64,000 nt of DNA from Cupriavidus sp. AU9028 (GTDB lineage: Bacteria; Pseudomonadota; Gammaproteobacteria; Burkholderiales; Burkholderiaceae), in assembly GCF_019795295.1 (NCBI RefSeq), contig NZ_JAIMCG010000007.1:1-64000 (forward strand). The letters run 5' to 3'. Under the pieces are notes generated by a model. That model had not been told where the DNA came from. It made no database searches and was given only the letters and a program-made list of their open reading frames with translations. Below, one piece after another: positions 33,673 through 43,644 of the stretch. The position numbers and the translations under genes were made by a program. Within the stretch, counting starts at the first letter, position 1; each line of letters begins with the position of its first letter.

Positions 33673-33702
33673 CAGAACTGCATCGCTCGGTGCTCCCTCT
33701 GC

Positions 33703-33816
33703 CTGACGGTGTTTCCGCTCTCCCGCAAGCGGGCGAAGGAAGCAGACCGACGGTCCATCCATCCCTGACGGCGTTCCCCCTCCACCGCAAGCGGGCGAGG
33801 GCAGCAGGCCGACGGT
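33703..33816. repeat. Two tandem 52-bp imperfect repeats, REP-related
   Basis: Units 33703-33754 and 33765-33816 both run from CTGACGG to CCGACGGT and contain the palindrome CCGCAAGCGGGCGA. They are related to the palindromic units at 105-280, 40829-40945 and 43438-43555. They fill the gap between the dehydrogenase and nitroreductase genes. Confidence 0.65.
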
Positions 33817-33854
33817 GTTCCAGCTGCATCAATCATCTACCCACACCACCAACC

Positions 33855-34508
33855 ATGAAACTCTCCGACCTCGCTCTCTCCCGCCATACCGTCAAGGCCT
33901 TCGACCCCACCCGCACGGTGCCGCAGGCCGATATCGACGAACTGCTGGCGCTGCTGCGCTACAGCCCGTCGTCAGTCAACTCGCAACCCTGGCACTTCGT
34001 CGTCGCCGCCACCGATGCCGGCAAGGCGCGGCTGGCCAGCGCGGCCCAGGGCCCGTTTGCCTACAACCAGCCGAAGATCCTCAATGCCTCGCACGTGATC
34101 GTGCTGTGCGCCCGTAGCGAGATGCCGGAGTCGCAGCTGCAGGCGCTGCTCGACCAGGAAGAGCGCGACGGCCGCTTCCAGATGCCGGACGCGCGCGCCA
34201 ACCAGCACAAGGGCCGCACCTCCTTCGTCGACCTGCACCGCTACCAGCAGAAGGATCTGCAGCACTGGATGGAGAAGCAGGTCTACCTCGCGCTGGGCAC
34301 GCTGCTGCTGGGAGCGGCCACGCTCGGCGTCGAGGCCACGCCAATGGAAGGCTTCGACTTCCGCACGCTGGACGACGAGCTGGGCCTGCGCGAGAGCGGC
34401 TACACCAGCCTGGTGCTGGTGAGCCTGGGCTATCACGCGGAGGCCGACTTCAATGCGCGGCTGCCCAAGTCGCGCCTGCCGGCCGATACCGTCTTCAGCT
34501 ACGTCTGA
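33855..34508 (+). CDS. nfsB: Oxygen-insensitive NAD(P)H nitroreductase
   Basis: Protein of 217 residues, the NfsB length. The N-terminus has R-H-T-V-K-A-F-D-P, the FMN phosphate site S-P-S-S-V-N-S-Q-P-W-H-F is near 37-48, and G-V-E-A-T-P-M-E-G-F-D lies near 160. These are the standard FMN-binding motifs of the NfsB/FRase I group. It reduces nitroaromatics, quinones or flavins by two-electron transfer. It may belong with the upstream quinone reductase-like gene as a detoxification unit under LysR control; this link is inferred. Confidence 0.85.
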   Translation: MKLSDLALSRHTVKAFDPTRTVPQADIDELLALLRYSPSSVNSQPWHFVVAATDAGKARLASAAQGPFAYNQPKILNASHVIVLCARSEMPESQLQALLDQEERDGRFQMPDARANQHKGRTSFVDLHRYQQKDLQHWMEKQVYLALGTLLLGAATLGVEATPMEGFDFRTLDDELGLRESGYTSLVLVSLGYHAEADFNARLPKSRLPADTVFSYV

Positions 34509-34611
34509 CCCCACCTGGCAAGGGGCCGGGCTAGGCGCCCTTGCCGGCACCCGCCGTGTCTTCCGTTATCCTATGCGGTCTTCAAATTTGACCGGCACAG
34601 AAGGAGAAGAC

Positions 34612-35361
34612 ATGCTGCGCAAGATTCAACTCGGTTCCCTGGTTCTCGGCACGGCGCTGCTCGCCGGCTGCGCGGGCGCCAATATGCAGGGCCTGACCCA
34701 GGCCGGCGGCAGCCTGTTCACCGCTGCCACGCTGTCGGACACCCAGGTGCAGACCCTGTCCGAACAGTCGTGCGCCGAAATGGACAAGAAGAACAAGATC
34801 GCTGCCGCGGACAGCACCTATGGCCGCCGCCTCAACACCATCATGTCGGGCCTGCAGAACACCGGCCTGAACATCGACGCCAAGGTCTATGAGACCAAGG
34901 AAGTCAACGCCTGGGCCATGGCCAACGGCTGCGTGCGCATCTACAGCGGCCTGATGGACATGATGACCGACGACGAAGTGCGGGGCGTCGTGGGCCACGA
35001 AATCGGTCACGTCGCGCTGGGCCACTCCAAGGCGGCGATGCAGGTCGCCTATGCCACCAATGCCGCGCGGGGCCTGCTGGCCTCCACCGGCAGCGCGGCC
35101 CTGACGGCGCTATCCGCGTCGCAGCTGGGCGAACTGGGCGAGACGCTGATCAACGCGCAGTTCTCGCAGCGGCAGGAAACCGCCGCGGACAATTACGCCT
35201 TCGATCTGCTGACGAAGAACAACGCGAACCGGCAGGCCATGGTGACCGCGTTCCGCAAGATGGCGCAGCTCGATGGCGGCCAGACCAGCATGCTGAGCTC
35301 GCACCCCGGCTCCCTGGACCGCGCCCAGAACATCGAGGCGCGGCTGAAGAACGCGAAGTAA
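34612..35361 (+). CDS. loiP: M48-family metalloprotease lipoprotein, LoiP/YggG-type
   Basis: Protein of 249 residues; ATG 34612 follows AAGGAGA. The lipobox L-L-A-G-C20 predicts lipid attachment in the periplasm. The zinc site is H129-E-I-G-H133 with a third ligand in Q-E189-T-A-A-D. Sequence landmarks M-A-N-G-C-V-R-I-Y-S-G-L-M-D-M-M-T-D and F-S-Q-R-Q-E match E. coli LoiP closely, and length is equal. LoiP-type proteases act on outer-membrane or periplasmic proteins under low osmolarity. The gene stands alone and is closed by the terminator at 35383-35421. Confidence 0.88.
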   Translation: MLRKIQLGSLVLGTALLAGCAGANMQGLTQAGGSLFTAATLSDTQVQTLSEQSCAEMDKKNKIAAADSTYGRRLNTIMSGLQNTGLNIDAKVYETKEVNAWAMANGCVRIYSGLMDMMTDDEVRGVVGHEIGHVALGHSKAAMQVAYATNAARGLLASTGSAALTALSASQLGELGETLINAQFSQRQETAADNYAFDLLTKNNANRQAMVTAFRKMAQLDGGQTSMLSSHPGSLDRAQNIEARLKNAK

Positions 35362-35382
35362 GCGCGCTTCCCTCCCGCATGA

Positions 35383-35421
35383 AAAAAACGGCGGCCCGCC
35401 ATGCGGAGCCGCCGTTTTTTC
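35383..35421. terminator. Bidirectional rho-independent terminator between loiP and hutG
   Basis: Stem CGGCGGC (35389-35395) pairs with GCCGCCG (35408-35414), flanked by A7 on the left and T6 on the right, so it can work on both strands. It separates the convergent genes loiP and hutG. Confidence 0.88.
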
Positions 35422-35447
35422 TTGCGCTTGCGGTGCCACTGGACGCT

Positions 35448-36263
35448 TCAGCGCCGCTCCACGTAGGCCAGCACCGCTTCCAGCATCGCCCGCAGCGTGG
35501 GCTGCAACCGCGCGGCGAGCACCGTATCGTAGTCGAACGGGAACTGCTCGCTCATATAGGTGCATTGGGCCAGCTCCAGCTGGATCGCATGGATGCCCTG
35601 CTGCGGCGCGCCGTACTGCCGGGTGATATAGCCACCCTTGAAGCGGCCGTTCAGCACCGCGGTATAGCCCTGCGCTTCCTCGGCGATGGCCAGCACGCGC
35701 TGGGCCAGCGCCTCGTCACAGCTTGCGCCGTTGGCCGTGCCGAGATTGAAGTCGGGCAGCTTGCCCTCGAAGAAGCGCGGCAGTTGCGAGCGGATCGAAT
35801 GCGCATCCCACAGGCCGACGGTACCGTGCGCGTCGCGCAGCCGCGCCAGCTCGCTGGCCAGCGCGTCATGATAGGGACGCCAGACCGCGTCGCGGCGCGC
35901 GAAGATCTCCGTCTCGTCCGGCCCCGGCCCGTCGGCATAGAGCGGCGTCTTGTCGAAGGTATCGACCGGGCAAAGGCCGGTCGTATCCTGCCCCGGGTAC
36001 AGGTTCGCGTTGTCGGGCGGGCGGTTCAGGTCCACCACATAGCGCGAATGCGTGGCCATCAGGATCGATGCGCCCAGCTCGCGCGCGAAGTCGTACAGCA
36101 GGTCCATGTGCCAGTCGGTGTCGGGCACGGTGCGCGCCTCGTCAGTGAGGCGCTGCGCGACACAGGCGGGCAGATGGGTGCCCAGATGCGGCATGGAAAC
36201 CAGCAGCGGGCGGGTGCCACGATGCAGGACGAAGGCGGGCTTGTCGGTGGAGAAGGCTGTCAT
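35448..36263 (-). CDS. hutG: N-formylglutamate deformylase HutG
   Basis: Protein of 271 residues, last gene of the hut operon and last step of the five-step histidine route: N-formylglutamate to glutamate plus formate. Family motifs seen are S-M-P-H-L-G near 24, R-Y-V-V-D-L-N-R-P-P, and W-D-A-H-S-I-R-S near 152, with G-G-Y-I-T-R near 207. ATG 36263 is chosen over one five codons upstream because the typical N-terminus begins there. It lies 87 bases from the end of hutF on the same strand. Confidence 0.93.
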   Translation of the reverse strand: MTAFSTDKPAFVLHRGTRPLLVSMPHLGTHLPACVAQRLTDEARTVPDTDWHMDLLYDFARELGASILMATHSRYVVDLNRPPDNANLYPGQDTTGLCPVDTFDKTPLYADGPGPDETEIFARRDAVWRPYHDALASELARLRDAHGTVGLWDAHSIRSQLPRFFEGKLPDFNLGTANGASCDEALAQRVLAIAEEAQGYTAVLNGRFKGGYITRQYGAPQQGIHAIQLELAQCTYMSEQFPFDYDTVLAARLQPTLRAMLEAVLAYVERR

Positions 36264-36350
36264 GATTGCTGCGGGCATGCGCGCCGCGCATGCGGTTGTT
36301 GCACGGAAGATCCGATGGAGGAGACTGCCGCGGCTCGCCGAAGCGACCGG

Positions 36351-37787
36351 TTATTCGCGCAGCAGCGCGGCACGCGCCTGCACAAAGGCCGCCCCGGCGC
36401 TGTCCTGCAACGCATGCCGGCCCGCGCGGACCAGCGGCAGTCCGGCACACCGGACTTCCGCTAGTGTCTCATGACCTTGGTTGGCGAACACATGCGTGGC
36501 CAGCGCCTGCGGCGCCTGCAGCCCGGCAAGCGACGGGTGGCGGCCGTCCAGCACGACGAAATCGGCCTGCTGCCCGGCGCGCAGGCCCGCCACCGGCCGG
36601 CCCGAGGCACGCGCGCCCCCGGCGCTGGCTCCGAGGTAAAGCCGGTCCGCCACCTGCCCGTGGGCATCGGATGCCAGCACGTTGCGTCGCTGCAGCCCAA
36701 GCCGCTGGCCGTATTCGAACAGCCGCAGTTCCTCGGTGACGCTGACGCTGGCGTGACTGTCCGAGCCGATGCCCCACCAGCCGCCCTGCTCCAGATACGG
36801 CGATGCCTCGAACACCCCGTCGCCCAGATTGGCCTCGGTGGTCGGGCAGATGCCCGCCACGGCGCCGCTGGCCGCCAGCCGCCGGCGCTCGTCCCAATCC
36901 ATATGCGTGGCGTGGACCAGGCACCAGCGCGCATCCACATCGACATGGTCGAGCAGCCACGCCACCGGCCGCGTCCCGGTCCATGCCAGGCACTGGTTCA
37001 CCTCCTGCTGCTGCTCGGCGATATGGATGTGCACGGGCGCCTGCGCATCGAGGGCGGCGAGGCCGTCCAGCGCCTCGCGCAAGCTATCCAGCGGCACGGC
37101 CCGCAGCGAATGCGGCGCAAGACCCAGCCGCGCGTTGCCATGGCATTGCTTGCCCAGCCGCTGCAGCAAGGCCAGCACCGCGTCGGTCCGGTAAACGAAG
37201 CGGCGTTGCTCGTCCAGTACGCCCTTCTGGCCGAACCCCGAGGTCTGGTACAGCACCGGCAGCAGCGTGATGCCGATGCCGGTCTTCTCGGCCGCGCGCA
37301 GCAGGCGCAGCGACATCTCGCCCGGGTCCGCATAGGACTTGCCGTCGGGCTGATGGTGGACGTAGTGAAACTCGCAGACGCTGGTATAACCGGCGCGCAG
37401 CATCTCGATATAGAGATAGGTCGCAATCGCCTCCAGCGTGTCGGGCGACAGCCGCTGCGCAAAACGGTACATCAGCGCGCGCCAGCTCCAGAAGGAGTCG
37501 TCCTCGGCGCTGCGAAACTCCGTCAGGCCGGCGAAGCCGCGCTGGAAGGCGTGGGAGTGCAGGTTGACCATGCCGGGCAGCACCGGACCCGCCGCACGCG
37601 GCACCTCGGACGTCGGCATGGTGTCCGGCGTGACGGCGGTCAGCATGCCTTTCGCATCCCAGCGCAGCAGTACGTTGCGCGCCCAACCGTCGGGCAGCAA
37701 CGCATCGCCCGCGAACAGGCTGCCGGCCGCAGGGTTGCGCATGGCATCGGCGCGCATTGCATCGGCGCGCATTGCATCGGCGCTCAT
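36351..37787 (-). CDS. hutF: Formimidoylglutamate deiminase HutF
   Basis: Protein of 478 residues from an ATG overlapping the hutI stop (ATGA). It is an amidohydrolase that converts formiminoglutamate to formylglutamate and ammonia. The metal-ligand motif [10 protein letters not shown] follows the L-P-G-M-V strand, H-I-H-I-A-E-Q lies mid-protein and G-S-D-S-H-A-S-V supplies the catalytic Asp. The first 15 residues come from three 15-bp tandem repeats and give a repeated M-R-A-D-A, about 15 residues beyond the usual N-terminus, so initiation at the fourth Met is also possible. Confidence 0.92.
   Translation of the reverse strand: MSADAMRADAMRADAMRNPAAGSLFAGDALLPDGWARNVLLRWDAKGMLTAVTPDTMPTSEVPRAAGPVLPGMVNLHSHAFQRGFAGLTEFRSAEDDSFWSWRALMYRFAQRLSPDTLEAIATYLYIEMLRAGYTSVCEFHYVHHQPDGKSYADPGEMSLRLLRAAEKTGIGITLLPVLYQTSGFGQKGVLDEQRRFVYRTDAVLALLQRLGKQCHGNARLGLAPHSLRAVPLDSLREALDGLAALDAQAPVHIHIAEQQQEVNQCLAWTGTRPVAWLLDHVDVDARWCLVHATHMDWDERRRLAASGAVAGICPTTEANLGDGVFEASPYLEQGGWWGIGSDSHASVSVTEELRLFEYGQRLGLQRRNVLASDAHGQVADRLYLGASAGGARASGRPVAGLRAGQQADFVVLDGRHPSLAGLQAPQALATHVFANQGHETLAEVRCAGLPLVRAGRHALQDSAGAAFVQARAALLRE
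37741..37785. repeat. Three tandem 15-bp repeats at the hutF start
   Basis: Units 37741-37755, 37756-37770 and 37771-37785 share ATTGCATCGGCGCGC with single differences in the outer copies. On the minus strand each unit encodes M-R-A-D-A, giving alternative in-frame Met codons directly at the hutI/hutF junction. Confidence 0.9.
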
Positions 37788-39070
37788 TGCCGGCCCTCCC
37801 CTGACATGACAAACCCCGGCGTGGCATGGACACGCCCCTGCCGAACCGCCGCTGCCAGCGGGTTGCGGCCGACCCAGTAGGCCAGCTCCGCGGGCGACTC
37901 CACCTGCCACAGGGCGAAGTCCGCTACCCGGCCCTCGGCGATCCGCCCATGCCGGTGCTGCGCGCCGAGTGCGCGCGCGGCGTTGACCGTCACGCCGGCG
38001 AGGACTTCGGAAACGGTCATCCGGAACAGTGTGCAGGCCATGTTGAGCATCAGCAGCAGGGACGTGGCCGGCGACGTGCCCGGGTTGTGATCGGTCGCGA
38101 TGGCGATCGGCACGCCGTACTGGCGCAGCAGCGCGATCGGCGGCAGATGGGTATCGCGCAGGAAATAGTAGGCGCCCGGCAGCAGCACGGCGACGGTGCC
38201 GGCCTCGGCCATCGCGCGCACCCCGGCCTCGTCCAGATGCTCCAGATGGTCCGCCGACAGCGCGCGATGGCGCGCGGCCAGCGCCGCGCCGCCGAGATTG
38301 CTCAGCTGCTCGGCGTGCAGCTTGACGGGCAGGCCGAGCCGGATGGCGGCGTCGAACACCCGCTCGGTCTGTGCCGGCGTGAAGCCGATCCCCTCGCAGA
38401 AGGCATCGACCGCATCGACCAGGCCTTCGTCGGCGAGCGCGGGCAGCATGGTGTCGCAGACCAGGTCGATGTACTGGTCCGGCCGTCCCGCATATTCGGG
38501 CGGCAGGGCATGGGCGCCCAGGAAGGTGGTGTGAATCGCAATGCCATGGATCTGGCCCAGGCGCCGTGCCACACGCAGTTGCTTGCGCTCGGACGCCAGG
38601 TCCAGGCCGTAGCCCGACTTGATCTCGATCGCGGTGACGCCCTCGGCCAACAACGGGACGAGGCGGCTGGACGCCTGCTGCAGCAGCGTGGCCTCGTCCG
38701 CCGCCCGCGTGGCGCGCACGGTGGAAACGATGCCGCCGCCGGCCCGGGCGATCTGCTCGTAGCTGGCCCCGGCCAGCCGCATGGCAAACTCGTCGGCGCG
38801 CTGGCCGCCGTAGACCAGATGCGTATGGCAGTCGATCAGACCGGGCGTGACCCAGCATCCGTGACCGTCGTGCCGGGCCAGCTCGGCATACTGCCGCGGC
38901 AATGCCGCCTGCGGCCCCACCCAGGCAATGCTGCCGTCCAGTACCACCAGCGCACCGTCGCGGATCGGTGTCTGCGGGTCGCCATCCGGCAGCAGATGGC
39001 AGCGATGCCAGACACCGTCCGCGCTGGCGCCGGTCAGCGCCGGCGCGATTCCCTGCACTCCGGCCGCCAT
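37784..39070 (-). CDS. hutI: Imidazolonepropionase HutI
   Basis: Protein of 428 residues, third step of histidine catabolism: hydrolysis of imidazolonepropionate to formiminoglutamate. It is an amidohydrolase with metal motif [10 protein letters not shown], the G-G-G-I-V-S-T-V-R loop, [16 protein letters not shown] and the late [11 protein letters not shown] 39070 is chosen with GGGAG seven bases before it; a GTG at 39076 overlapping the hutU stop is the alternative. Two bases separate it from hutU and it overlaps hutF by four. Confidence 0.94.
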   Translation of the reverse strand: MAAGVQGIAPALTGASADGVWHRCHLLPDGDPQTPIRDGALVVLDGSIAWVGPQAALPRQYAELARHDGHGCWVTPGLIDCHTHLVYGGQRADEFAMRLAGASYEQIARAGGGIVSTVRATRAADEATLLQQASSRLVPLLAEGVTAIEIKSGYGLDLASERKQLRVARRLGQIHGIAIHTTFLGAHALPPEYAGRPDQYIDLVCDTMLPALADEGLVDAVDAFCEGIGFTPAQTERVFDAAIRLGLPVKLHAEQLSNLGGAALAARHRALSADHLEHLDEAGVRAMAEAGTVAVLLPGAYYFLRDTHLPPIALLRQYGVPIAIATDHNPGTSPATSLLLMLNMACTLFRMTVSEVLAGVTVNAARALGAQHRHGRIAEGRVADFALWQVESPAELAYWVGRNPLAAAVRQGRVHATPGFVMSGEGRQ

Positions 39071-39072
39071 GG

Positions 39073-40773
39073 TCACGCTCCCTTCAGCATCGGCAGGTCC
39101 AGCCCCTTCTCGCGGGCGCAGTCGATGGCGATCTCATATCCGGCGTCGGCATGGCGCATCACGCCGGTGGCCGGATCGTTCCACAGCACCCGCTCGATAC
39201 GGCGCGCCGCCGCGTCGCTGCCGTCGCAGACGATCACCACGCCGGCATGCTGCGAGAAGCCCATGCCGACGCCGCCACCATGATGCAGGCTGACCCAGGT
39301 CGCGCCCCCCGCGGTGTTCAGCAGCGCGTTGAGCAGCGGCCAGTCCGACACCGCATCCGAACCGTCGCGCATCGCCTCGGTTTCCCGGTTGGGCGATGCC
39401 ACCGAGCCGCAGTCGAGGTGGTCGCGCCCGATCACCACCGGTGCCTTCAGCTCGCCGCTGCGCACCATCTCGTTGAAGGCAAGACCGGCGCGATGGCGCT
39501 CGTCCAGCCCGACCCAGCAGATCCGCGCCGGCAACCCCTGGAAGGCGATGCGGTCCCGCGCCATGTCGAGCCAGCGATGCAGCGGCTTGTCGTCGGGGAA
39601 CAGCTCCTTCATCTTCGCATCGGTGCGGTAGATGTCCTCCGGATCGCCGGAGAGCGCGACCCAGCGGAACGGCCCCTTGCCTCGGCAGAACAGCGGGCGG
39701 ATATAGGCCGGCACGAAGCCGGGAAAGTCGAAGGCGTTCGCGACCCCTTCGTCGAATGCCACCTGGCGGATGTTGTTGCCATAGTCCAGCGTGGGCACGC
39801 CCATCTGCTGGAAGGCGAGCATTGCCTGTACATGCTTCACGATGGAGGCGCGCGCCGCCGCTTCCACCGCCTTCGGTTCGCCGGCGCGCCGCGCTTCCCA
39901 TTCAGCGACGCTCCAGCCAGCCGGCAGGTAGCCATTGACGAGGTCGTGGGCGGAGGTCTGGTCGGTGACGATGTCCGGGCGCATGCCGCCCGCGCGGGCG
40001 CGCTCCACCAACTGCGGCAGGATATCCGCTGCATTGCCCAGCAGGCCGACCGAGATCGCCTGCCTTGCCGCAGTGGCCTCGGCGATCATCGCCAGCGCCT
40101 CGTCGACGCTCGTCGCCTTCCTGTCCAGGTAACGCGTGCGCAGCCGGAAGTCGATGCGCGACTCCTGGCATTCGATCGCCAGCACGCAGGCTCCCGCCAG
40201 CACGCCGGCAAGCGGCTGCGCCCCGCCCATGCCGCCAAGTCCGGCAGTCAGGATCCACCTCCCCGACAGGTCGCCCCCATAATGCTGGCGCCCCGCTTCG
40301 ACGAAGGTCTCGTAGGTGCCCTGCACGATGCCCTGGGTCCCGATATAGATCCAGGAGCCGGCCGTCATCTGGCCGTACATCATCAGCCCCGCGCGATCCA
40401 GTTCGTTGAACTTGTCCCAGTTGGCCCAGTGGGGCACCAGATTCGAATTGGCGATCAGCACGCGCGGTGCGTCCGCATGCGTGCGAAACACGCCGACCGG
40501 CTTGCCGGACTGCACCAGCAGCGATTCGTCCTCACCCAGCCGGCGCAGGCTTTCCAGGATGGCGTCGAAGCACTCCCAGTTGCGCGCCGCCTTGCCGATG
40601 CCGCCGTAGACCACCAGATCCTGCGGGCGCTCGGCCACTTCCGGGTCGAGGTTGTTCTGGATCATGCGGTAGGCCGCTTCGATCAGCCAGTTGCGGCAAT
40701 GCAGCTGGGTGCCGCGCGGGGCGCGCACGACGCGCGGCCCGCGCTGGAGGAATTGCTGGTCGTTGGCGTTCAT
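39073..40773 (-). CDS. hutU: Urocanate hydratase HutU
   Basis: Protein of 566 residues, second step: urocanate plus water to imidazolonepropionate, with tightly bound NAD. Family landmarks are [10 protein letters not shown] near 57, L-G-G-M-G-G-A-Q-P near 175 (NAD site), [15 protein letters not shown] and [16 protein letters not shown]. The ATG at 40773 has AGGAGA upstream; the longer open frame runs into the palindromic repeat. A 182-base gap to hutH holds the repeat, so hutU may be expressed at a level different from hutH. Confidence 0.96.
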   Translation of the reverse strand: MNANDQQFLQRGPRVVRAPRGTQLHCRNWLIEAAYRMIQNNLDPEVAERPQDLVVYGGIGKAARNWECFDAILESLRRLGEDESLLVQSGKPVGVFRTHADAPRVLIANSNLVPHWANWDKFNELDRAGLMMYGQMTAGSWIYIGTQGIVQGTYETFVEAGRQHYGGDLSGRWILTAGLGGMGGAQPLAGVLAGACVLAIECQESRIDFRLRTRYLDRKATSVDEALAMIAEATAARQAISVGLLGNAADILPQLVERARAGGMRPDIVTDQTSAHDLVNGYLPAGWSVAEWEARRAGEPKAVEAAARASIVKHVQAMLAFQQMGVPTLDYGNNIRQVAFDEGVANAFDFPGFVPAYIRPLFCRGKGPFRWVALSGDPEDIYRTDAKMKELFPDDKPLHRWLDMARDRIAFQGLPARICWVGLDERHRAGLAFNEMVRSGELKAPVVIGRDHLDCGSVASPNRETEAMRDGSDAVSDWPLLNALLNTAGGATWVSLHHGGGVGMGFSQHAGVVIVCDGSDAAARRIERVLWNDPATGVMRHADAGYEIAIDCAREKGLDLPMLKGA

Positions 40774-40828
40774 GTTGGTCTCCTGTTCGTGTCTGTTTCT
40801 GGTTGAGTCGGTGCTTGTGCGAGCACTG

Positions 40829-40945
40829 TTGCCCTCTCCCCCGGCCCCTCTCCCGCGAGCGGGCGAGGGGAGCAAACCATCAGGATGGAAAGTCCGTCGG
40901 TGTTCTCCCCTCTCCCGCCTGCGGGAGAGGGGCGGGGGAGAGGGC
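40829..40945. repeat. BIME-like inverted repeat pair between hutH and hutU
   Basis: Unit one (about 40829-40876) and unit two (about 40905-40945) carry the CCCCTCTCCCGC...GCGGG core in opposite orientation with about 30 bases between them. The whole stretch can form a large hairpin in the hut mRNA, which could stabilise or limit upstream message; this is inferred. Confidence 0.75.
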
Positions 40946-40955
40946 AGCGACGCGA

Positions 40956-42539
40956 CTACCTGCGACTCGGCAGCACCCCGCGCACCGCGGCCGGCCAACC
41001 GTCCCCCGCATCGCCCTGCAGCACCCATTGCTTCATCGCCTCGATATCCGGCGCCAGATAGCGGTCCCGTTCGACGAAGTCGACCCGCGTGCGAATGCGG
41101 GCGATCTCCGCCTCCAGCAGCGGCGACGAGCGCAGCGGCCGGTGGAATTCGATGCCCTGCGCGGCGGCCATCGCCTCGATGCCAACCACCACCGCGCTGT
41201 TCTCCGCCATCGTGCCCAGCCGGCGCGCACCGTAGGTCGCCATGGAGACATGGTCTTCCTGATTGGCCGAGGTGGGCAGGCTGTCAACGCTGGACGGATG
41301 CGCCAGCGACTTGTTCTCCGACGCCAGCGCCGCCGCGGTCACCTGCGCGATCATGAAGCCCGAGTGCAGCCCGCCATCGCGCACCAGGAACGGCGGCAGG
41401 CCCGACAGGCCGGTGTCGAGCAGCAGCGCGAGGCGCCGCTCGGAGATGGCGCCGATCTCGGCCAGCGCCAGCGCGATGATGTCGGCGGCAAAGGCAACCG
41501 GCTCGGCATGGAAGTTGCCGCCGGAGATGACGTCGCCCTGCTCGGGAAACACGAGCGGATTGTCCGACGCCGCGTTCGCCTCGATCCGCAGCACGCGCGC
41601 GGCGTGGCGCAGGTTGTCCAGGCACGCGCCCATCACCTGAGGCTGGCAGCGGATCGAGTACGGGTCCTGTACGCGCCCGCAGTCGCGGTGCGAGTCCAGG
41701 ATCTCGCTGCCCTCCAGCAGGTCGCGCACTGCCTGGGCCACGTCGATCTGTCCCGCCTGCCCGCGCGCCTCGTGAATGCGGGCATCGAACGGCCGGACCG
41801 ACCCCTTGATCGCCTCCAGCGATAGCGCGCCGGCCACCAGCCCGGCCGCGAACACGTCCTCGGCGGCAAACAGCCCCGCCAGAGCAAGCGCGGTGGAGAC
41901 CTGCGTGCCGTTCAGCAGCGCCAGGCCCTCCTTGGGTTGCAGCGTGAACACGTCGAGTCCGGCATGGGCAAGCCCCTCGGCCGCCGGCAGGCGCCGGCCA
42001 TCGACCATCACCTCGCCAACGCCAATCAGCGTGCAGGACAGATGGGCCAGCGGCGCCAGGTCGCCCGAGGCGCCTACCGAGCCCTTGGCCGGAATGCACG
42101 GCGTCACGCCATGGTTGGCCAGCGCCAGCAGCGCCTCGATCAGTTCGGGGCGCACGCCGGAATGGCCACGGGCAAGGCTCACCGCCTTGGTGGCCAGGAT
42201 CAGCCGCACCGTGTCGGGGTCGAGGTCCGGTCCCGTGCCGACGCTGTGCGACAGCACCAGGTTGCGTTGCAGTTCGGCCAGCTTGTCGTGCGGAATGCGG
42301 GTCTGGGCGAGCTTGCCGAAGCCCGTGTTGATGCCATAGACCACGGCGTCGGTATCGACGATCTGCTGGACCGTCGCCTGGGCGGCGCGCACGCCTTCCC
42401 AGGCCGATTCCGCCATCTGCAGCCGTACCTCGCCGCGATGGATGCGGCGCAGATCGGCCAGCGAAACCCGGCCCGGATCGAGCGTCAGAACGGGGCGCGA
42501 GGGAAAGCCCGCGGCGCTGCGGGAAGTGTCGGTCGTCAT
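40956..42539 (-). CDS. hutH: Histidine ammonia-lyase HutH
   Basis: Protein of 527 residues, first step: histidine to urocanate and ammonia. The MIO cofactor triad Ala157-Ser158-Gly159 sits in [14 protein letters not shown], with Y-G-I-N-T-G-F-G-K near 68-76. Length fits the family (about 510). ATG 42539 is preceded by AGGAA inside an inverted repeat that resembles the HutC operator. First enzyme gene of the hut operon, 85 bases downstream of hutC. Confidence 0.96.
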   Translation of the reverse strand: MTTDTSRSAAGFPSRPVLTLDPGRVSLADLRRIHRGEVRLQMAESAWEGVRAAQATVQQIVDTDAVVYGINTGFGKLAQTRIPHDKLAELQRNLVLSHSVGTGPDLDPDTVRLILATKAVSLARGHSGVRPELIEALLALANHGVTPCIPAKGSVGASGDLAPLAHLSCTLIGVGEVMVDGRRLPAAEGLAHAGLDVFTLQPKEGLALLNGTQVSTALALAGLFAAEDVFAAGLVAGALSLEAIKGSVRPFDARIHEARGQAGQIDVAQAVRDLLEGSEILDSHRDCGRVQDPYSIRCQPQVMGACLDNLRHAARVLRIEANAASDNPLVFPEQGDVISGGNFHAEPVAFAADIIALALAEIGAISERRLALLLDTGLSGLPPFLVRDGGLHSGFMIAQVTAAALASENKSLAHPSSVDSLPTSANQEDHVSMATYGARRLGTMAENSAVVVGIEAMAAAQGIEFHRPLRSSPLLEAEIARIRTRVDFVERDRYLAPDIEAMKQWVLQGDAGDGWPAAVRGVLPSRR

Positions 42540-42560
42540 TGTATGTTCCTGTCTATACAA
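42539..42560. promoter_or_regulatory. Probable HutC operator overlapping the hutH start
   Basis: TTGTAT (42539-42544) and ATACAA (42555-42560) form an inverted repeat, and the minus-strand TTGTATAGACAG within it is close to the perfect site CTGTATATACAG upstream of hutC. It covers the hutH ribosome-binding site and start codon. HutC repressors of other bacteria bind TGTATATACA-like palindromes and release on urocanate. Confidence 0.55.
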
Positions 42561-42624
42561 CTGTTGGCGAGCGAAGGACGGCAGAGCGCGCCGCCGCGCT
42601 CAGGGTTCGGTTGTCATGCCACGT

Positions 42625-43398
42625 CTAGCCAAAGGCCGGATTGCCGTCCGCACGGAAGCGGCTGCCCAGCCGATAGCGGTTGCCCGGATGCAGGCAGCGC
42701 ACGAACGTCACCGGCGTGCCATGCGTCCAGGTGCGCCGCGTCAGCAACAGGCAAGGCTGGCTTGCCGGCATCTCCAGCAGTCGGGCCTGCTCGTTGCTGG
42801 CCGCCACCGCATCGACCACATGCTCGACCTCATCATAGGGCACGTGGCGCAGCAGATATTCCCCGGGCATCACCGCGTCGAAGTCCTGGTCCAGGAAATC
42901 CGGGGCGACGCGCGGATTGACGTAGCGGTCCTCCAGCTGCACCGGCACGCCGTCCTCGCGATGCACGCACACGGTGTGAAAGACCGATTCACCGGTGCGC
43001 AGGTCCAGCGCCGCGGCCACCTCCATCGAGGCCGAGGCGCGCTCGACCAGCACCAGGCTGCAGGCATAGTCGTGGCCGCGCAGGCGGATTTCCTCGGGCA
43101 GGCTGACCACCGACAGCAAGGTCGACTGCGGCTTCTGCTCGGCAACAAAGGTACCGACGCCCGCCACCCGCACCACCCGGCCCTGCTCGGCCAGTTCGCG
43201 CAGCGCCCGGTTCGCGGTCATCCGCGACACCGAGAACTGGCTGACCAGCTCCTGCTCCGAGGGCACGCGGTCGCCCGGTTGCCAGGCGCCGCTCTGGATC
43301 TGCCGGGCGATATGCTCCTTGAGCTGGCGGTAGAGCGCGGATGGCACCGCAGCGGCGCTACGGTCGGCCTGGCGGGGTTGGTCGGTATCGGTCGGCAT
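42625..43398 (-). CDS. hutC: Histidine utilisation repressor HutC (GntR family)
   Basis: Protein of 257 residues. The GntR winged helix spans about 20-90 (A-L-Y-R-Q-L-K-E-H-I, then G-D-R-V-P-S-E-Q-E-L-V-S-Q-F-S-V-S-R-M-T-A-N-R-A-L). The UTRA ligand domain from about 105 ends with L-L-L-T-R-R-T-W and R-Y-R-L-G-S-R-F, typical of HutC. It represses the hut genes until urocanate binds. ATG 43398 is chosen because upstream codons lie in a palindromic repeat. It is the first gene of the hut cluster and probably autoregulated through the palindrome at 43607-43622. Confidence 0.93.
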   Translation of the reverse strand: MPTDTDQPRQADRSAAAVPSALYRQLKEHIARQIQSGAWQPGDRVPSEQELVSQFSVSRMTANRALRELAEQGRVVRVAGVGTFVAEQKPQSTLLSVVSLPEEIRLRGHDYACSLVLVERASASMEVAAALDLRTGESVFHTVCVHREDGVPVQLEDRYVNPRVAPDFLDQDFDAVMPGEYLLRHVPYDEVEHVVDAVAASNEQARLLEMPASQPCLLLTRRTWTHGTPVTFVRCLHPGNRYRLGSRFRADGNPAFG

Positions 43399-43437
43399 AT
43401 CCAGAAAGAAAACGCGATGGCATCGCCACCGCCGCAT

Positions 43438-43555
43438 GCCCTCTCCTCCGGCCCCTCTCCCGCGAGCGGGCGAGGGGAGCAAACCGGCAATGTCCGAGTG
43501 CCTGCCGGTTTTCCCCCTCTCCCTTCAAGGAGAGAGGGCCGGGGAGAGGAGTGGG
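43438..43555. repeat. BIME-like inverted repeat pair upstream of hutC
   Basis: Unit one (about 43438-43485) is nearly identical to 40829-40876; unit two (about 43510-43555) faces it. Both have the CCCCTCTCCC/GGGAGAGGG core. They lie between hutC and its proposed operator, so would be transcribed in the leader. Confidence 0.72.
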
Positions 43556-43606
43556 TCCGCAAACCACGGCGGCTTCTCCACCGCACTTGTCGACAAGAAT
43601 AGCGCT

Positions 43607-43622
43607 ACCTGTATATACAGGT
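43607..43622. promoter_or_regulatory. Perfect 16-bp palindrome, probable HutC operator
   Basis: ACCTGTATATACAGGT is fully symmetric and matches the TGTATATACA core of known HutC sites. It lies about 210 bases upstream of hutC and about 25 bases beyond the end of the neighbouring epimerase-like gene. It is the likely site of autoregulation of the hut cluster. Confidence 0.65.
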
Positions 43623-43644
43623 CAACCGAAGGGCCGCTCGTGCG

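Noticed and set aside
38902-40806. 634-codon open frame antisense to hutI/hutU
   Set aside because: Runs against two certain hut genes; no motif and no ribosome-binding site.
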